Assembly: GCA_903893545.1 (NCBI GenBank)
Contig: CAITMJ010000018.1
Location: forward strand, 1 to 64,000
Source: an uncultured Chlamydiae bacterium
Lineage (GTDB): Bacteria > Chlamydiota > Chlamydiia > Chlamydiales > SM23-39
Direction of reading: 5' to 3'
Length of the DNA stretch: 64,000 nucleotides
Shown here: positions 23,426 through 31,990 of the stretch, piece after piece
Position numbering within the stretch: the stretch's first letter is position 1
Layout of the letters: every line of letters begins with the position of its first letter
Made by a program: the position numbers and the translations under genes
Notes under the pieces: model-generated
What the model saw: only the letters and a program-made list of their open reading frames with translations
Told to the model about the DNA's origin: nothing
Databases searched by the model: none

Positions 23426-24261
23426 TCAGATCTATTCTTATCCCATGTAATCAATACATTGTCTTGATAGGTAAAAATTGGCTCTGGGTGCACTTGAGGA
23501 TTCATGTGGCGCTCATCTAATAATTGCACTAATTCTTCAGCCGATAACGAGTTAAAACAACCTAATTTATTAAAAATAATATACCCTCTGTCGGCCTTAC
23601 TCAAAACTCGTTCGAAATAGCTGAGTTGCGTCTCTCTACTGCATTCTGAAAAAGCATAATTGCTAACCAGCAAATCGATTTTTCCCACGGGGAGTTGCGA
23701 TTGAAGAGGCATGAGAGAGACATTTTTTACAGCAAGAGTCTGCATCATTTTCCCGATTAAACATTCGACTTCTGGAAGATCGTAGATAAAATATTTAGAG
23801 AAAGGAATTGCGTGCGATAAGATATAGCACTGTCCTCCAAACCCAGCTCCCACTTCTGCGATGACCGGTTGAGAGGGCAAGCTAAAAAATTTTGTAATTT
23901 GGTCGGCAATGACGACGTATCTAAGCGTAGTTCCAGAAAATCGCCCCACGCCTGGAATATCATTTGTAACAGGAGCTCCATATTGGTCAAGCCGTCTAAA
24001 AAGTTCCAATTTTGCCAAGGTTTGTGAAGAAGCTTTGTTGAGTAGGTACTGTGCAGATTCTCCCCCAAATCCACATTCTAAAATGGGCCCATATTCAGGA
24101 CGAGAGCGAAATGTTTGAAAATACGATGGATCTTCCACAGCCTTAGAGCAGGCCTCAAGATAGGTAGGCATAGATCCAGTAATGCTTTGCTGGGCATATT
24201 CTGCAGCGCACAGCGATTGAACACAAGCAATCATAAGATAAGGTAAAAGACGAACGTGCAT
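23422..24261 (-). CDS. Putative sugar O-methyltransferase with signal peptide
   Basis: The 279-residue protein starts with MHVRLLPYLMIACVQSLCAA, a good signal peptide. The body has FRRLDQYGAP, RFSGTTLRYVVIADQITKFF, PVIAEVGAGFGGQCYILSHA (SAM motif I) and FIYDLPEVECLIGKM. These are the hallmarks of the putative sugar O-methyltransferase family. A signal peptide on a SAM-dependent enzyme is odd, because SAM is cytoplasmic; either the segment is an anchor or the protein is exported into a host compartment. It is coupled to the downstream GT4 gene by ATGA. Confidence 0.72.
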   Translation of the reverse strand: MHVRLLPYLMIACVQSLCAAEYAQQSITGSMPTYLEACSKAVEDPSYFQTFRSRPEYGPILECGFGGESAQYLLNKASSQTLAKLELFRRLDQYGAPVTNDIPGVGRFSGTTLRYVVIADQITKFFSLPSQPVIAEVGAGFGGQCYILSHAIPFSKYFIYDLPEVECLIGKMMQTLAVKNVSLMPLQSQLPVGKIDLLVSNYAFSECSRETQLSYFERVLSKADRGYIIFNKLGCFNSLSAEELVQLLDERHMNPQVHPEPIFTYQDNVLITWDKNRSE

Positions 24262-24282
24262 AAAATTCCTTTCGTGAAGTAG

Positions 24283-25191
24283 TTACTGGTTTTTTAGTCG
24301 AGCTTGCATGCCTTGCGCCTCTATCTGAATCCATTCCTCTGGACCGCCGATATCTGGGTAGCCACCCAACCAAACTTTTGGTCTTACGACAATTTTATTG
24401 GGATTTTGATTGAGCCATGCGCTCCACCAACTAAACGTGGAGTTACAAATAATGTTGTGCTTACAGAAGCTTTGCAAGAAAAAATCAATGTAATAAGGCT
24501 CACCTTCGACAAACTGAATATTCCTTCCTTTTATAGGAATATTCTGGCGAGCAAAATTGATATTGTCACTGGTTACTACGAATAAAGACGTGTCGGGGAA
24601 AAGAGCCATTGCCTTTTCAAAATACTCCCAATCATACTGGACGAAAGAATCTTCATCAGGTTTTTCCGCATAATAGTAGCGAAGATGAACGCTTACGGTA
24701 TTTGGGTGATTAAGAATCCAACCGTATTTTGTCTGTAAATAACTTAAATCTTTAGGATGCGGTGCAAACAGTTGCAATAAGCGATCTCGATGATGGGAAA
24801 AATATTTCTCATTTTGAAAATATCCTGAAATTTTCATTTTATTTTGAAAAGGGATCGGAGAATAACCAAAAGGTGGAGCTCCCCACTCAGAGCTGATCTC
24901 TTTTCCAGGCGGAGAAATCTTACATCGAAAGAATATATGCTGATAGGCTCCTTCGGGATAACGTGCGACAGGTCCAAAATCAGGAAAATAGGGTTCAGCG
25001 CCGTAATCCCATGCAAGAGCACAAGTAGTAGCGACTTCAAACAATTGGTTCCCCAATTGTCCAAGTATAGAGCCTATTACATAAGGTTGATTGCTCTCTA
25101 CTGGCCTATGATGCCTTTTGGCAAATGCAGAGAGAGGCAAAGCAAAAATACTGAGTATCATCAACTGTAAAATACATTTAAATATTCTCAT
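24283..25191 (-). CDS. GT11-family (alpha-1,2-fucosyltransferase-like) enzyme with signal peptide
   Basis: The start at ATG 25191 forms a TAATG junction with the upstream GT92 gene. The N-terminus (MRIFKCILQLMILSIFALPL) is a signal peptide. GT11 motifs are GSILGQLGNQLFEVATTCAL, TVSVHLRYYYAEK (the HxRRGDY region, here altered to HLRYYY) and CNSTFSWWSAWLNQNPNKIV. GT11 enzymes add alpha-1,2-fucose or related sugars. The loss of the RRGD arginine/aspartate means donor binding may differ. The product has 302 residues, normal for the family. Confidence 0.8.
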   Translation of the reverse strand: MRIFKCILQLMILSIFALPLSAFAKRHHRPVESNQPYVIGSILGQLGNQLFEVATTCALAWDYGAEPYFPDFGPVARYPEGAYQHIFFRCKISPPGKEISSEWGAPPFGYSPIPFQNKMKISGYFQNEKYFSHHRDRLLQLFAPHPKDLSYLQTKYGWILNHPNTVSVHLRYYYAEKPDEDSFVQYDWEYFEKAMALFPDTSLFVVTSDNINFARQNIPIKGRNIQFVEGEPYYIDFFLQSFCKHNIICNSTFSWWSAWLNQNPNKIVVRPKVWLGGYPDIGGPEEWIQIEAQGMQARLKNQ

Positions 25192-26078
25192 TAGTTTTTC
25201 CACAGTTTTTGAGATTCCGAAGGGAAATTCTTTTGAATGAATTGGACAATTGAATCGTCCTGCACTTTAGAAAACGAATGATAATGCTCAATTAATCGAT
25301 TTTTATCGCCATACCCTTGATTGGCCTTTGCTAATCGAACATTTCGATAAAAACCTTCATCTCTTAAAACGTAATGGTTAATACGTAAGAATTCGCCATG
25401 ATGTTTCCCATCTGTCGGAAGATCTGTTCCTCGATAACACATCTGTTGTTTACTGCCATTTATACAAATAGCTCCTGGGTTTAGAGGAAAATGATGAGGG
25501 CACCAAACGCCCACAAGATCCACTGCTTCAGGCCTTACAATACTTTTACCTACAGCGTTGTCTGAGTGAGAGACCAAAGATGCGGCAGTCAGTCGAAAAA
25601 GCAAAGGCTCTCCCTGCGGAACATAAACGCCACCTGTACCAAAATTGCGCCAATTGACATAAACCGCTGAGGCATTTGAAAAATAATTCTTTAAACACTC
25701 TGGAATGGATCGTCCTTTCATCGGCACTAAAAATTCATCAATGTCAATTAGGGCAACCCATTGAGTATTGCCTTGAGCTCGTTTGATGGCATCCCTAAAA
25801 GAGTCTACTTGATTGGTAACCCAAGACGTACCAACAGGCGTTGGCCAATAAGTCACTTCTACTAGTCCGCTGTCGATATAAGGCTGAAGAACTTCCTGCC
25901 AATGATCCGTGCTATTGTCATTGTATAGCCAAAAATGTTCGACGCCTGCCATGCGATGGTATTCGATCCACTCTTTCAAATAGGGAGCTTCATTGCGAAA
26001 CATCGAACTAATCGCTAGTTCATACGCTGATAAATTGACACCAAAGAATGCTACGACAAAAAGAATGAGTTTAAACAT
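25191..26078 (-). CDS. GT92-family glycosyltransferase with signal peptide
   Basis: The start at ATG 26078 follows GAGGG by six bases; the frame is open farther upstream but that part crosses the lgt-tail repeat. It begins MFKLILFVVAFFGVNLSAYE (signal, cleavage after Ser-Ala). GT92 motifs: SMFRNEAPYLKEWIEYHRMA, HFWLYNDNSTDHW, WVALIDIDEFLVP (DxD), VYVNWRNFGTGG and FLRINHYVLRDE. In animals GT92 enzymes add beta-1,4-galactose to core fucose. This gene is paired with a fucosyltransferase-like gene, which makes a Fuc-Gal type modification an attractive guess. A paralog lies at 40359. Confidence 0.85.
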   Translation of the reverse strand: MFKLILFVVAFFGVNLSAYELAISSMFRNEAPYLKEWIEYHRMAGVEHFWLYNDNSTDHWQEVLQPYIDSGLVEVTYWPTPVGTSWVTNQVDSFRDAIKRAQGNTQWVALIDIDEFLVPMKGRSIPECLKNYFSNASAVYVNWRNFGTGGVYVPQGEPLLFRLTAASLVSHSDNAVGKSIVRPEAVDLVGVWCPHHFPLNPGAICINGSKQQMCYRGTDLPTDGKHHGEFLRINHYVLRDEGFYRNVRLAKANQGYGDKNRLIEHYHSFSKVQDDSIVQFIQKNFPSESQKLWKN

Positions 26079-26141
26079 CGAATTCCCTCTTTTTAAAGGG
26101 GACATTTGTAGCTGAATTTTTTGATCATGTAAAGGATTTTC

Positions 26142-26172
26142 TAGAAGACTTCCAGCAAAGAAAGATCCCGAT
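26142..26172. repeat. 31-bp copy of the lgt 3' end
   Basis: TAGAAGACTTCCAGCAAAGA (start of the 31 bp) matches 27758-27788 inside the lgt gene with one mismatch, in the same orientation. In the lgt frame it would read GIFLCWKSS, the Lgt tail. The two copies bracket the 482-residue epimerase gene as direct repeats 1616 bp apart. Confidence 0.7.
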
Positions 26173-26232
26173 AATGTCCCCATATTCAAGAAAGATGCAA
26201 ATCGACTTGAAAAAAATCCTCCTAGAAAAATA

Positions 26233-27681
26233 ATGTCTGAGATAACGATGAAAATCTTACTCACCGGAGCCAATGGATATATTGGGACGCGCCTTCTTCC
26301 CCTTTTAGCTGAAGCGGGACATGAAATATACGCCCTAGTAAGAAGTCGTAGCCGCATTGAAATCCCCGATCGATTTTGCTCTCAACTGCACATCATCGAA
26401 GCCGATCTTCTAGCCCCTGCCTCTTTGACAAGCATCCCCACTGACATCGATGCCGCCTATTACCTCGTCCATTCCATGAGTTATTCACAAAAATTTTCTG
26501 AATTAGAAGCTAATTCTGCAAAAAATTTTAGAGAGCAAATAAACAATACAAAAGCAAAACAAATCATCTACTTAAGCGGACTTGCCAATGAAGCACATCT
26601 TTCGCGCCATCTAACCTCTAGAAAAAGAGTCGGGAAAATCCTTAAAGAGGGAAAAATCCCTGTAACGATCTTAATGGCTGGAATCATCATTGGTTCAGGA
26701 AGCGCTTCTTTTGAGATTATCCGAGATCTTGTTGAAAAGCTGCCGATCATGATTGCTCCAAAATGGCTCAATCAAAAAACGCAACCGATTGCTGTACGCG
26801 ATGTCTTGGCCTACTTAACGCTTGTTTTAGGAATTCCTGCCTGTTTTAACCAATCTTTTGAGATTGGAGGTCCTAACGTCATGAGTTATAAAGAACTTCT
26901 CTTAAAATTTGCTCAAATACGAGGGTTGAAACGAAAAATCTTCACAGTTCCTATCCTCACGCCGAGCCTCTCTTCTTATTGGCTCTTCTTTGTGACTAGC
27001 ACCAGTTATTCTCTTGCGCGCTTCCTCGTAGAAAGTCTCAGAAATAATGTGGTTTGCCAAGAACATCGGATTCAAGATCTTTTTCCGAGAAAACTCCTGA
27101 CCTATGAAGAGGCAGTCCGGCTTGCTTTTACACGCATCGAAGAAGACTGGGTGCCATCTAGTTGGAAAGACACATTGAGTGGCTCGCATCTAAAGTCCGA
27201 TCTTTCAATGTATACCCACGTTCCTAGATTTGGTACTTTTATCGATCAACGTAAGATTCCCTTTTCTCATCCTGTAGAAGAGATCCAAAAACGGATCTGG
27301 TCGTTAGGAGGAGAGAGGGGTTGGCTCTCAATGAATTGGGCGTGGAAACTCAGGGGTTTTTTCGATCAATTGGTGGGAGGAATCGGCCTTCGACGCGGCC
27401 GAACTCATCCAACTCGGCTAAAAGCGGGAGATGCGCTCGATTTTTGGCGTGTTTTATTGGCCGATGAAAAAAATCGACGCCTTCTTCTCTATGCTGAGAT
27501 GAAGTTGCCAGGAGAAGCTTGGCTTGAATTTGAAATCATTCCAAACGGCACAGGAGGAACCCTATGCCAAACTGCCACATTTCGACCAAATGGACTTTGG
27601 GGAAGAGCTTATTGGTATACCCTTTATCCGTTCCACGCTCTTATTTTCAGACACCTTGCAAAAAGCCTCTCAAAGAGATGA
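26233..27681 (+). CDS. NAD(P)-binding epimerase-like protein with DUF2867 domain
   Basis: The N-terminal domain (residues about 1-300) is an atypical SDR: KILLTGANGYIGTRLLPLLA, AAYYLVHSMSYSQKFSELEA, KQIIYLSGLANE and the VTILMAGIIIGSGSASFEII strand. The C-terminal part (DQLVGGIGLRRGRTHPTRLK, FWRVLLADEKNRRLLLYAEM, WGRAYWYTLYPFHALIF) is a DUF2867 domain. This two-domain form is common in bacteria and is thought to handle a lipid or isoprenoid-like substrate, without proof. The gene may start at ATG 26248 instead. It is flanked by direct copies of the lgt tail. Confidence 0.82.
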   Translation: MSEITMKILLTGANGYIGTRLLPLLAEAGHEIYALVRSRSRIEIPDRFCSQLHIIEADLLAPASLTSIPTDIDAAYYLVHSMSYSQKFSELEANSAKNFREQINNTKAKQIIYLSGLANEAHLSRHLTSRKRVGKILKEGKIPVTILMAGIIIGSGSASFEIIRDLVEKLPIMIAPKWLNQKTQPIAVRDVLAYLTLVLGIPACFNQSFEIGGPNVMSYKELLLKFAQIRGLKRKIFTVPILTPSLSSYWLFFVTSTSYSLARFLVESLRNNVVCQEHRIQDLFPRKLLTYEEAVRLAFTRIEEDWVPSSWKDTLSGSHLKSDLSMYTHVPRFGTFIDQRKIPFSHPVEEIQKRIWSLGGERGWLSMNWAWKLRGFFDQLVGGIGLRRGRTHPTRLKAGDALDFWRVLLADEKNRRLLLYAEMKLPGEAWLEFEIIPNGTGGTLCQTATFRPNGLWGRAYWYTLYPFHALIFRHLAKSLSKR

Positions 27682-27725
27682 TCTTTTTAGTTATTGGTTC
27701 TTTAGCCGAGCTTTTGGTCTCATGT

Positions 27726-28820
27726 TTAACTATCCCCATTAGTCCTTCCTATGTTCTTAGAAGATTTCCAGCAAAGAAAGATCCCGATGAGCACAGCGGG
27801 AATGCTGAGAATTTGTCCCATGGTCAAGTCTGCAGAAAGAAGGCGACTCTGCTCCTCTTTCCATGTTTCAACAATCAAACGAAATCCAAACACTAGGATT
27901 AAAAAGATCCCAATCAATTTCCCCTGACTCATCAGATACTTTGAGCGAAAGCTGAGTCTCCAGAGCAATACGAACACTGCGGCATAGAAAAGCGCCTCAT
28001 AGATCTGCACGGGATGCCTAGGGCTAGGCAGACTATGATCTGCTGGATGACCGAAAACAACAGCCCAAGGGAGATTGGTCTCTGTCCCTAGGATCTCTTG
28101 GTTAAAAAAATTGCCCACCCGGATACAGGCGCCCGCAAGCGCTGTGGGAATGCACACAAAATCGAGCAGATGGAGCCAAGTGAGCTTTCTTGCAACCGCT
28201 TTATATCGAAAGGTGAAGATCCCAAGGGCAATCACAATTGCTATCGCCGCTCCGTGACTGGCCAAGCCCCCTTTCCAAATTTGCAAAATTTCCCATGGAT
28301 GGAGCAAATATTCTGAAGGGTTTTCATAAAAGAAATAGTGGCCCAGCCTTGCCCCAATAACTGTAGCTATAACCATGTAGACGGTGAGCCTGTCAGCGAG
28401 AAAAAGGGCCTGCTTTTTCAAACTCAAAATCGCCTGCGGCACGAGAAGTTCGAGCTTTAATCTTTTGAGCGCCTGTTGAGGATGAAGGCTGTAAGAGGCA
28501 AAACGGGCTGCTTTTTTAGACAACTTCATTTCTGCCGGCTCATCGGAAACAAGCCACAGATTCAACGCCAAAGCAAGAGGCCCCGCCCCTTTTTTCGCCG
28601 CTTCGGAAAATTGCGGATAGGTCCACTGCCCAATGATTTCTCTTGTTTCAAATTCTGGACGCTGCAGGAAAAATCGCTCTAAGATCCCGACAAAGATCGG
28701 AAATCCAATGAGGAATCCAAACGCAAATAAAAGGCCATACCAGAGAATAGGTAGGTTGAATCCCGGAATTGTGAAGATCTCCGGTTTAGGATCCCAATAA
28801 AACGAGCTAATGAGTATCAT
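27726..28820 (-). CDS. lgt: Prolipoprotein diacylglyceryl transferase
   Basis: This inner-membrane enzyme moves diacylglycerol from phosphatidylglycerol to the lipobox cysteine of prolipoproteins. The Lgt signature is VIGARLGHYFFYENPSEYL, followed by WKGGLASHGAAIA and ACIRVGNFFNQEILGTET. PRHPVQIYEALFYAAVFVLL and the last two membrane helices are also typical. At 364 residues it is longer than usual because about 90 residues (roughly 55-145), partly hydrophilic, are inserted after the first helices; Chlamydia Lgt proteins also carry extra sequence. It is divergent from rlmH. The 53-aa lipoprotein at 58037 is one likely client. Confidence 0.93.
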   Translation of the reverse strand: MILISSFYWDPKPEIFTIPGFNLPILWYGLLFAFGFLIGFPIFVGILERFFLQRPEFETREIIGQWTYPQFSEAAKKGAGPLALALNLWLVSDEPAEMKLSKKAARFASYSLHPQQALKRLKLELLVPQAILSLKKQALFLADRLTVYMVIATVIGARLGHYFFYENPSEYLLHPWEILQIWKGGLASHGAAIAIVIALGIFTFRYKAVARKLTWLHLLDFVCIPTALAGACIRVGNFFNQEILGTETNLPWAVVFGHPADHSLPSPRHPVQIYEALFYAAVFVLLWRLSFRSKYLMSQGKLIGIFLILVFGFRLIVETWKEEQSRLLSADLTMGQILSIPAVLIGIFLCWKSSKNIGRTNGDS

Positions 28821-28843
28821 AAAAGCCAGTATGAGAAGAGGCC

Positions 28844-29248
28844 ATGTTTAAAGTCAAAATTTATACGATTGGAAAGTGCAAAGAGCCCTGGCTTCAGGAG
28901 GCTCTGGCAGAATACGAAAAGCGACTTGTCCACAAAATGGATATTGAATGGATTCTTGCAAAAAACAATGCCGACCTTTTGGAAAAATTGCCGCAGGACG
29001 CAATTGCCCTCGATGTCCAAGGGCAATTGCTCGACAGTCCCACTCTTGCAAAAAAACTTCTCCAAACCGCGCGACTCCATTTTCTCATCGGAGGCGCCGA
29101 AGGCATCCCAAAAGAGCTTCTTGCAAAAAGCGCTTGGCGGTGGAGTTTATCTCCCCTCACCTTTACCCATCAGATGACCCGGCTACTGCTTCTCGAACAG
29201 CTCTATCGCTGCCTCGAGATCGACGCCGGCACGGCCTACCACAAATAA
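28844..29248 (+). CDS. rlmH: 23S rRNA pseudouridine-1915 N3-methyltransferase
   Basis: This 134-residue SPOUT methyltransferase methylates Psi1915 in helix 69 of 23S rRNA. KVKIYTIGKCKEPWLQEALA is the N-terminal RlmH pattern. IALDVQGQLLDSPTLAKKLL and FLIGGAEGIPKELL form the SAM-binding knot, where most RlmH have IGG-x-x-G. The C-terminus LLLLEQLYRCLEIDAGTAYH is diagnostic. Length and ends match the family. It is transcribed divergently from lgt, with 23 bp between the starts. Confidence 0.95.
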   Translation: MFKVKIYTIGKCKEPWLQEALAEYEKRLVHKMDIEWILAKNNADLLEKLPQDAIALDVQGQLLDSPTLAKKLLQTARLHFLIGGAEGIPKELLAKSAWRWSLSPLTFTHQMTRLLLLEQLYRCLEIDAGTAYHK

Positions 29249-29249
29249 C

Positions 29250-29654
29250 CTATGCTGTAACTTCGCGACTCGCGCGGAAGTAGAACATTGCGCCGTTGAT
29301 AAGAGCTGCCCCTACCGCTACATCGATAAATCCATGCCACTTTGCATCGACAAGGCGTAAAATAAATCCCATCGCCATCATAGAGGCGATAAGGAGCCAA
29401 TACCCCTTTGGATACACATCCATAAATCGGATCGGCGCTGGCAACGAAGAGATCCGTTTTATCAGGCGCTTAGCCGTTTTTGATAAAACAAAACGCCCCT
29501 TGAAAAATCCAATCAATAAAGCGCTTGCAACCCACCAGGTAGCTACTTCTGCATTGGGTAGACTATTTAAGATTCTAAGTCCTTTGTAAAGGAGCAGAAA
29601 ACCGACGACTGCCCAAATCAAACCAGAAACTAAAATCCATGCGCGATGTCCCAT
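29250..29654 (-). CDS. Inner-membrane protein, conserved-looking (134 aa)
   Basis: Starting at ATG 29654 (GGAG five bases upstream), the protein reads MGHRAWILVSGLIWAVVGFL and has about four transmembrane helices: WILVSGLIWAVVGFLLL, VATWWVASALLIGFF, YWLLIASMMAMGFIL and FIDVAVGAALINGAMFYF. A basic loop (KGRFVLSKTAKRLIKRIS) lies between helices two and three. I do not recognise the family; similar small membrane proteins are common in Chlamydiota. It is convergent with rlmH and divergent from the YacL-like gene. Confidence 0.65.
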   Translation of the reverse strand: MGHRAWILVSGLIWAVVGFLLLYKGLRILNSLPNAEVATWWVASALLIGFFKGRFVLSKTAKRLIKRISSLPAPIRFMDVYPKGYWLLIASMMAMGFILRLVDAKWHGFIDVAVGAALINGAMFYFRASREVTA

Positions 29655-29746
29655 AAACACTCCAATTTTCAAACCATCTTGACAGAGATGACAAATATTT
29701 TCCATTCTTATACAATCCGCCTTACGAAACTTTAAGGCTAATAACA

Positions 29747-30817
29747 ATGAATATTTCTCTTGCATTTGTCCGAATTCTTTTCTTTATTTTGAGCGTTTTT
29801 TTTCTCGCCACTTATATGATTTCTGGACCCAAGGGATATTCCGGCGCCGACCTAGGACTCGGAGTCCTATTCGGTTCGCTTCTCGGCCTTGCGCTGATTG
29901 GCTTTGATATTCTCTTTAAACGTTTTAACTTACGCGCCTTCAATATTGCAATCGTCGGTCTTTTTTTTGGCTACCTCATGGGAGAGGCATTAATCCTCAT
30001 TTTAGGCGGGATTTTAAATATCAGCGCCGCGTCTATCAACCTTGAACCTAGAGTCCTTGAAATTACTAAAATCGGCCTCTATCTCTTTGGCATTTATCTT
30101 GGAACTCTAATGACCTTACGTTCCTCTGATGAACTCTACGTCAGCATCCCTTTTGTCAAACTCTCGCAAGGGCCCAATAAAAAAAAAGAACTCGTCGTAG
30201 ACATTTCCGTCTTATCGGATACCCGAGTTCTCGATTTAGCAGCGTCGGGCCTCATCGATAATCAACTCATCGTCCCCCGTTTTTTGATCAAAGAACTCTA
30301 TGCGCAAGCAGAAGCTTCCGATGAGATGATCCGAAATAAAGCCAGCCGCGCGCTCGAAGTGACAAAAAAACTCGAGGCGATTCCAGAGCTTTCCCTTCGC
30401 TATAACGATACAGATTTTCAAGAAGTAAAAGACCCGCTTGCAAAAATGGTCCGCCTGGCCAGATTGCTCGAAGCAAATATTTTAACCGCTGATATCAGCC
30501 GCATTCAAATGGCTGCAGTCGGAGGGGTTCGCTTCGTCAATATCCACGCCCTTTCAAATGCGCTAAAACCGCTCATGCAAGCCGGTGAACAGATCCGGAT
30601 CAAAATCCAGCGCTATGGGAAAGAGCCTCGCCAGGGCGTCGGTTATCTAGAAGATGGCACCATGGTCGTGGTCAATGGCGGAGGTTCTTACATCGGCGAG
30701 ACTGTCGATGCGCAGGTTCTTTCTGTGAAACACACCTCATCTGGGCGTATGATCTTCTGCAACGTACTCGACGGAGAGGGAAACGACCACCACTATGAGG
30801 AACACGATGACCAATAA
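29747..30817 (+). CDS. YacL-like membrane PIN-TRAM domain protein
   Basis: The 356-residue protein has four N-terminal transmembrane helices (residues about 1-125). A PIN nuclease domain follows (KKKELVVDISVLSDTRVLDL, QLIVPRFLIKELYAQAEASD, LEANILTADISRIQMAAVGG), with the conserved acidic residues Asp, Glu and Asp in place. A C-terminal TRAM domain (YGKEPRQGVGYLEDGTMVVV) probably binds RNA. This is the YacL architecture of Firmicutes and chlamydiae; a membrane-tethered RNase role is likely but unproven. acpS overlaps its 3' end by 11 bp. Confidence 0.85.
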   Translation: MNISLAFVRILFFILSVFFLATYMISGPKGYSGADLGLGVLFGSLLGLALIGFDILFKRFNLRAFNIAIVGLFFGYLMGEALILILGGILNISAASINLEPRVLEITKIGLYLFGIYLGTLMTLRSSDELYVSIPFVKLSQGPNKKKELVVDISVLSDTRVLDLAASGLIDNQLIVPRFLIKELYAQAEASDEMIRNKASRALEVTKKLEAIPELSLRYNDTDFQEVKDPLAKMVRLARLLEANILTADISRIQMAAVGGVRFVNIHALSNALKPLMQAGEQIRIKIQRYGKEPRQGVGYLEDGTMVVVNGGGSYIGETVDAQVLSVKHTSSGRMIFCNVLDGEGNDHHYEEHDDQ

Positions 30818-31187
30818 TTCTTCCATTCACGGCATTGGCAACGATATCATCGCCATTTCTCGCATGCGACAAAGCGTCGAAAGACACGGCCACCATTTCT
30901 TAAACCGCCTATTTACGCAAAAAGAGCAAGATTACTGCTATAAATTCCAAGATCCAGTCCCCCACTTTGCTGGCCGTTTTGCCGCAAAAGAAGCTCTTGC
31001 AAAAGCGCTCGGTACTGGCTTTGGCGCAAGTCTTGGATGGCATGACATCGAAATCTTAAGCGATGAGCATGGAAAACCCATTGTCCACACCTCCGCCACT
31101 CTCCAAAAAGAGTTTAAAAATCCCCATCTTCTCGTCTCGATTAGCCACGAAAAAGAGTACGCTACAGCGTTTGCGATTTGGTGTTAA
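30807..31187 (+). CDS. acpS: Holo-[acyl-carrier-protein] synthase
   Basis: AcpS moves 4'-phosphopantetheine from CoA to Ser36 of ACP (gene at 41308). The motifs are IHGIGNDIIAISRM (Mg-binding Asp) and HFAGRFAAKEALAKALGTG (Glu/Lys), and the C-terminal LLVSISHEKEYATAFAIW is typical. I prefer ATG 30807, preceded by GAGGAA, over the ATG four codons earlier. It has 126 residues, as expected. Placing acpS beside trxB is a chlamydial arrangement. The 3' end overlaps the convergent outer-membrane protein gene by 4 bp. Confidence 0.93.
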   Translation: MTNNSSIHGIGNDIIAISRMRQSVERHGHHFLNRLFTQKEQDYCYKFQDPVPHFAGRFAAKEALAKALGTGFGASLGWHDIEILSDEHGKPIVHTSATLQKEFKNPHLLVSISHEKEYATAFAIWC

Positions 31188-31990
31188 AGAGAAAATGGGA
31201 GCAGGTAGCTCAGGATAAAAGTATTGACTTGGGCTGGATAAGCTTTTGCAAGAACCCGTCTTGCGTATTCGGCTCGAATCGTGCCCCAAACTCCGACGCG
31301 ATAGCCATAGCGAAACCCTACATCGATTGATTTACAGCGAACTTTGGCATACCCGTCGAAGTGATCGATATAGACATGCGTGTGTCTACCGTAGCCATTA
31401 TCCCCGTAGGCATAGAGAGCCAGCTTATGTTGATCATCGCAATTGGTTTCAAGCGCGATGCTTCCGCGAACCCAAGGGGAGCCGCGATTTCCCTGACCGA
31501 CTGCGCCAAATCCCCAAAGTCTAACGAGCCAGCTATCTGAAGCCTCAAACTCTTTTCCAATGGAGAAATTCGCTTCAAAGTCGAGATTTGCCCGTGAAGG
31601 GCAGCTAATATCGTGCAGCGCATAGGTCGGCGTAAAGCGGGCGTTGACTCCCGTAGAGAGGCTCAATTTATCGCCGATGATATCGTCAAGCCACAGATAT
31701 CTCGCTTGAAGCGCGGCTGTGCGGAAGTTAAAGTTTTGTTGCGTCGTATCGGCAAATTGTAAATCGGTATCGATGGCCCACTCGGGAGAAGGAGAAAAAT
31801 CGAGACCAAAGTACATGAGATTGACATTGAATGGAGAAGTGAGCTGGGGCCGGCCTCCTTGCACTTTGGTAAAACGGCTATATGAATAACTACTGAGTAA
31901 ATGAAATTCATAGACGTCGCCAAACCAAGGCTGCACTTCAAGCGCAGAGGCGGAGATCGCAAAAAGGAGAAAAAAACAATATTTTCTCAA
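31184..31990 (-). CDS. Putative outer-membrane beta-barrel protein
   Basis: The likely start is TTG 31990, which overlaps the trxB TGA (TTGA) and has GAGGG upstream; no ATG fits. The 268-residue product starts with a signal peptide ([20 protein letters not shown]). It then has alternating aromatic beta-strands such as [47 protein letters not shown] and a terminal [12 protein letters not shown]. The protein is probably a small outer-membrane barrel or a periplasmic beta protein, conserved next to trxB. No enzyme motif is visible. Confidence 0.6.
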   Translation of the reverse strand: MRKYCFFLLFAISASALEVQPWFGDVYEFHLLSSYSYSRFTKVQGGRPQLTSPFNVNLMYFGLDFSPSPEWAIDTDLQFADTTQQNFNFRTAALQARYLWLDDIIGDKLSLSTGVNARFTPTYALHDISCPSRANLDFEANFSIGKEFEASDSWLVRLWGFGAVGQGNRGSPWVRGSIALETNCDDQHKLALYAYGDNGYGRHTHVYIDHFDGYAKVRCKSIDVGFRYGYRVGVWGTIRAEYARRVLAKAYPAQVNTFILSYLLPFSL

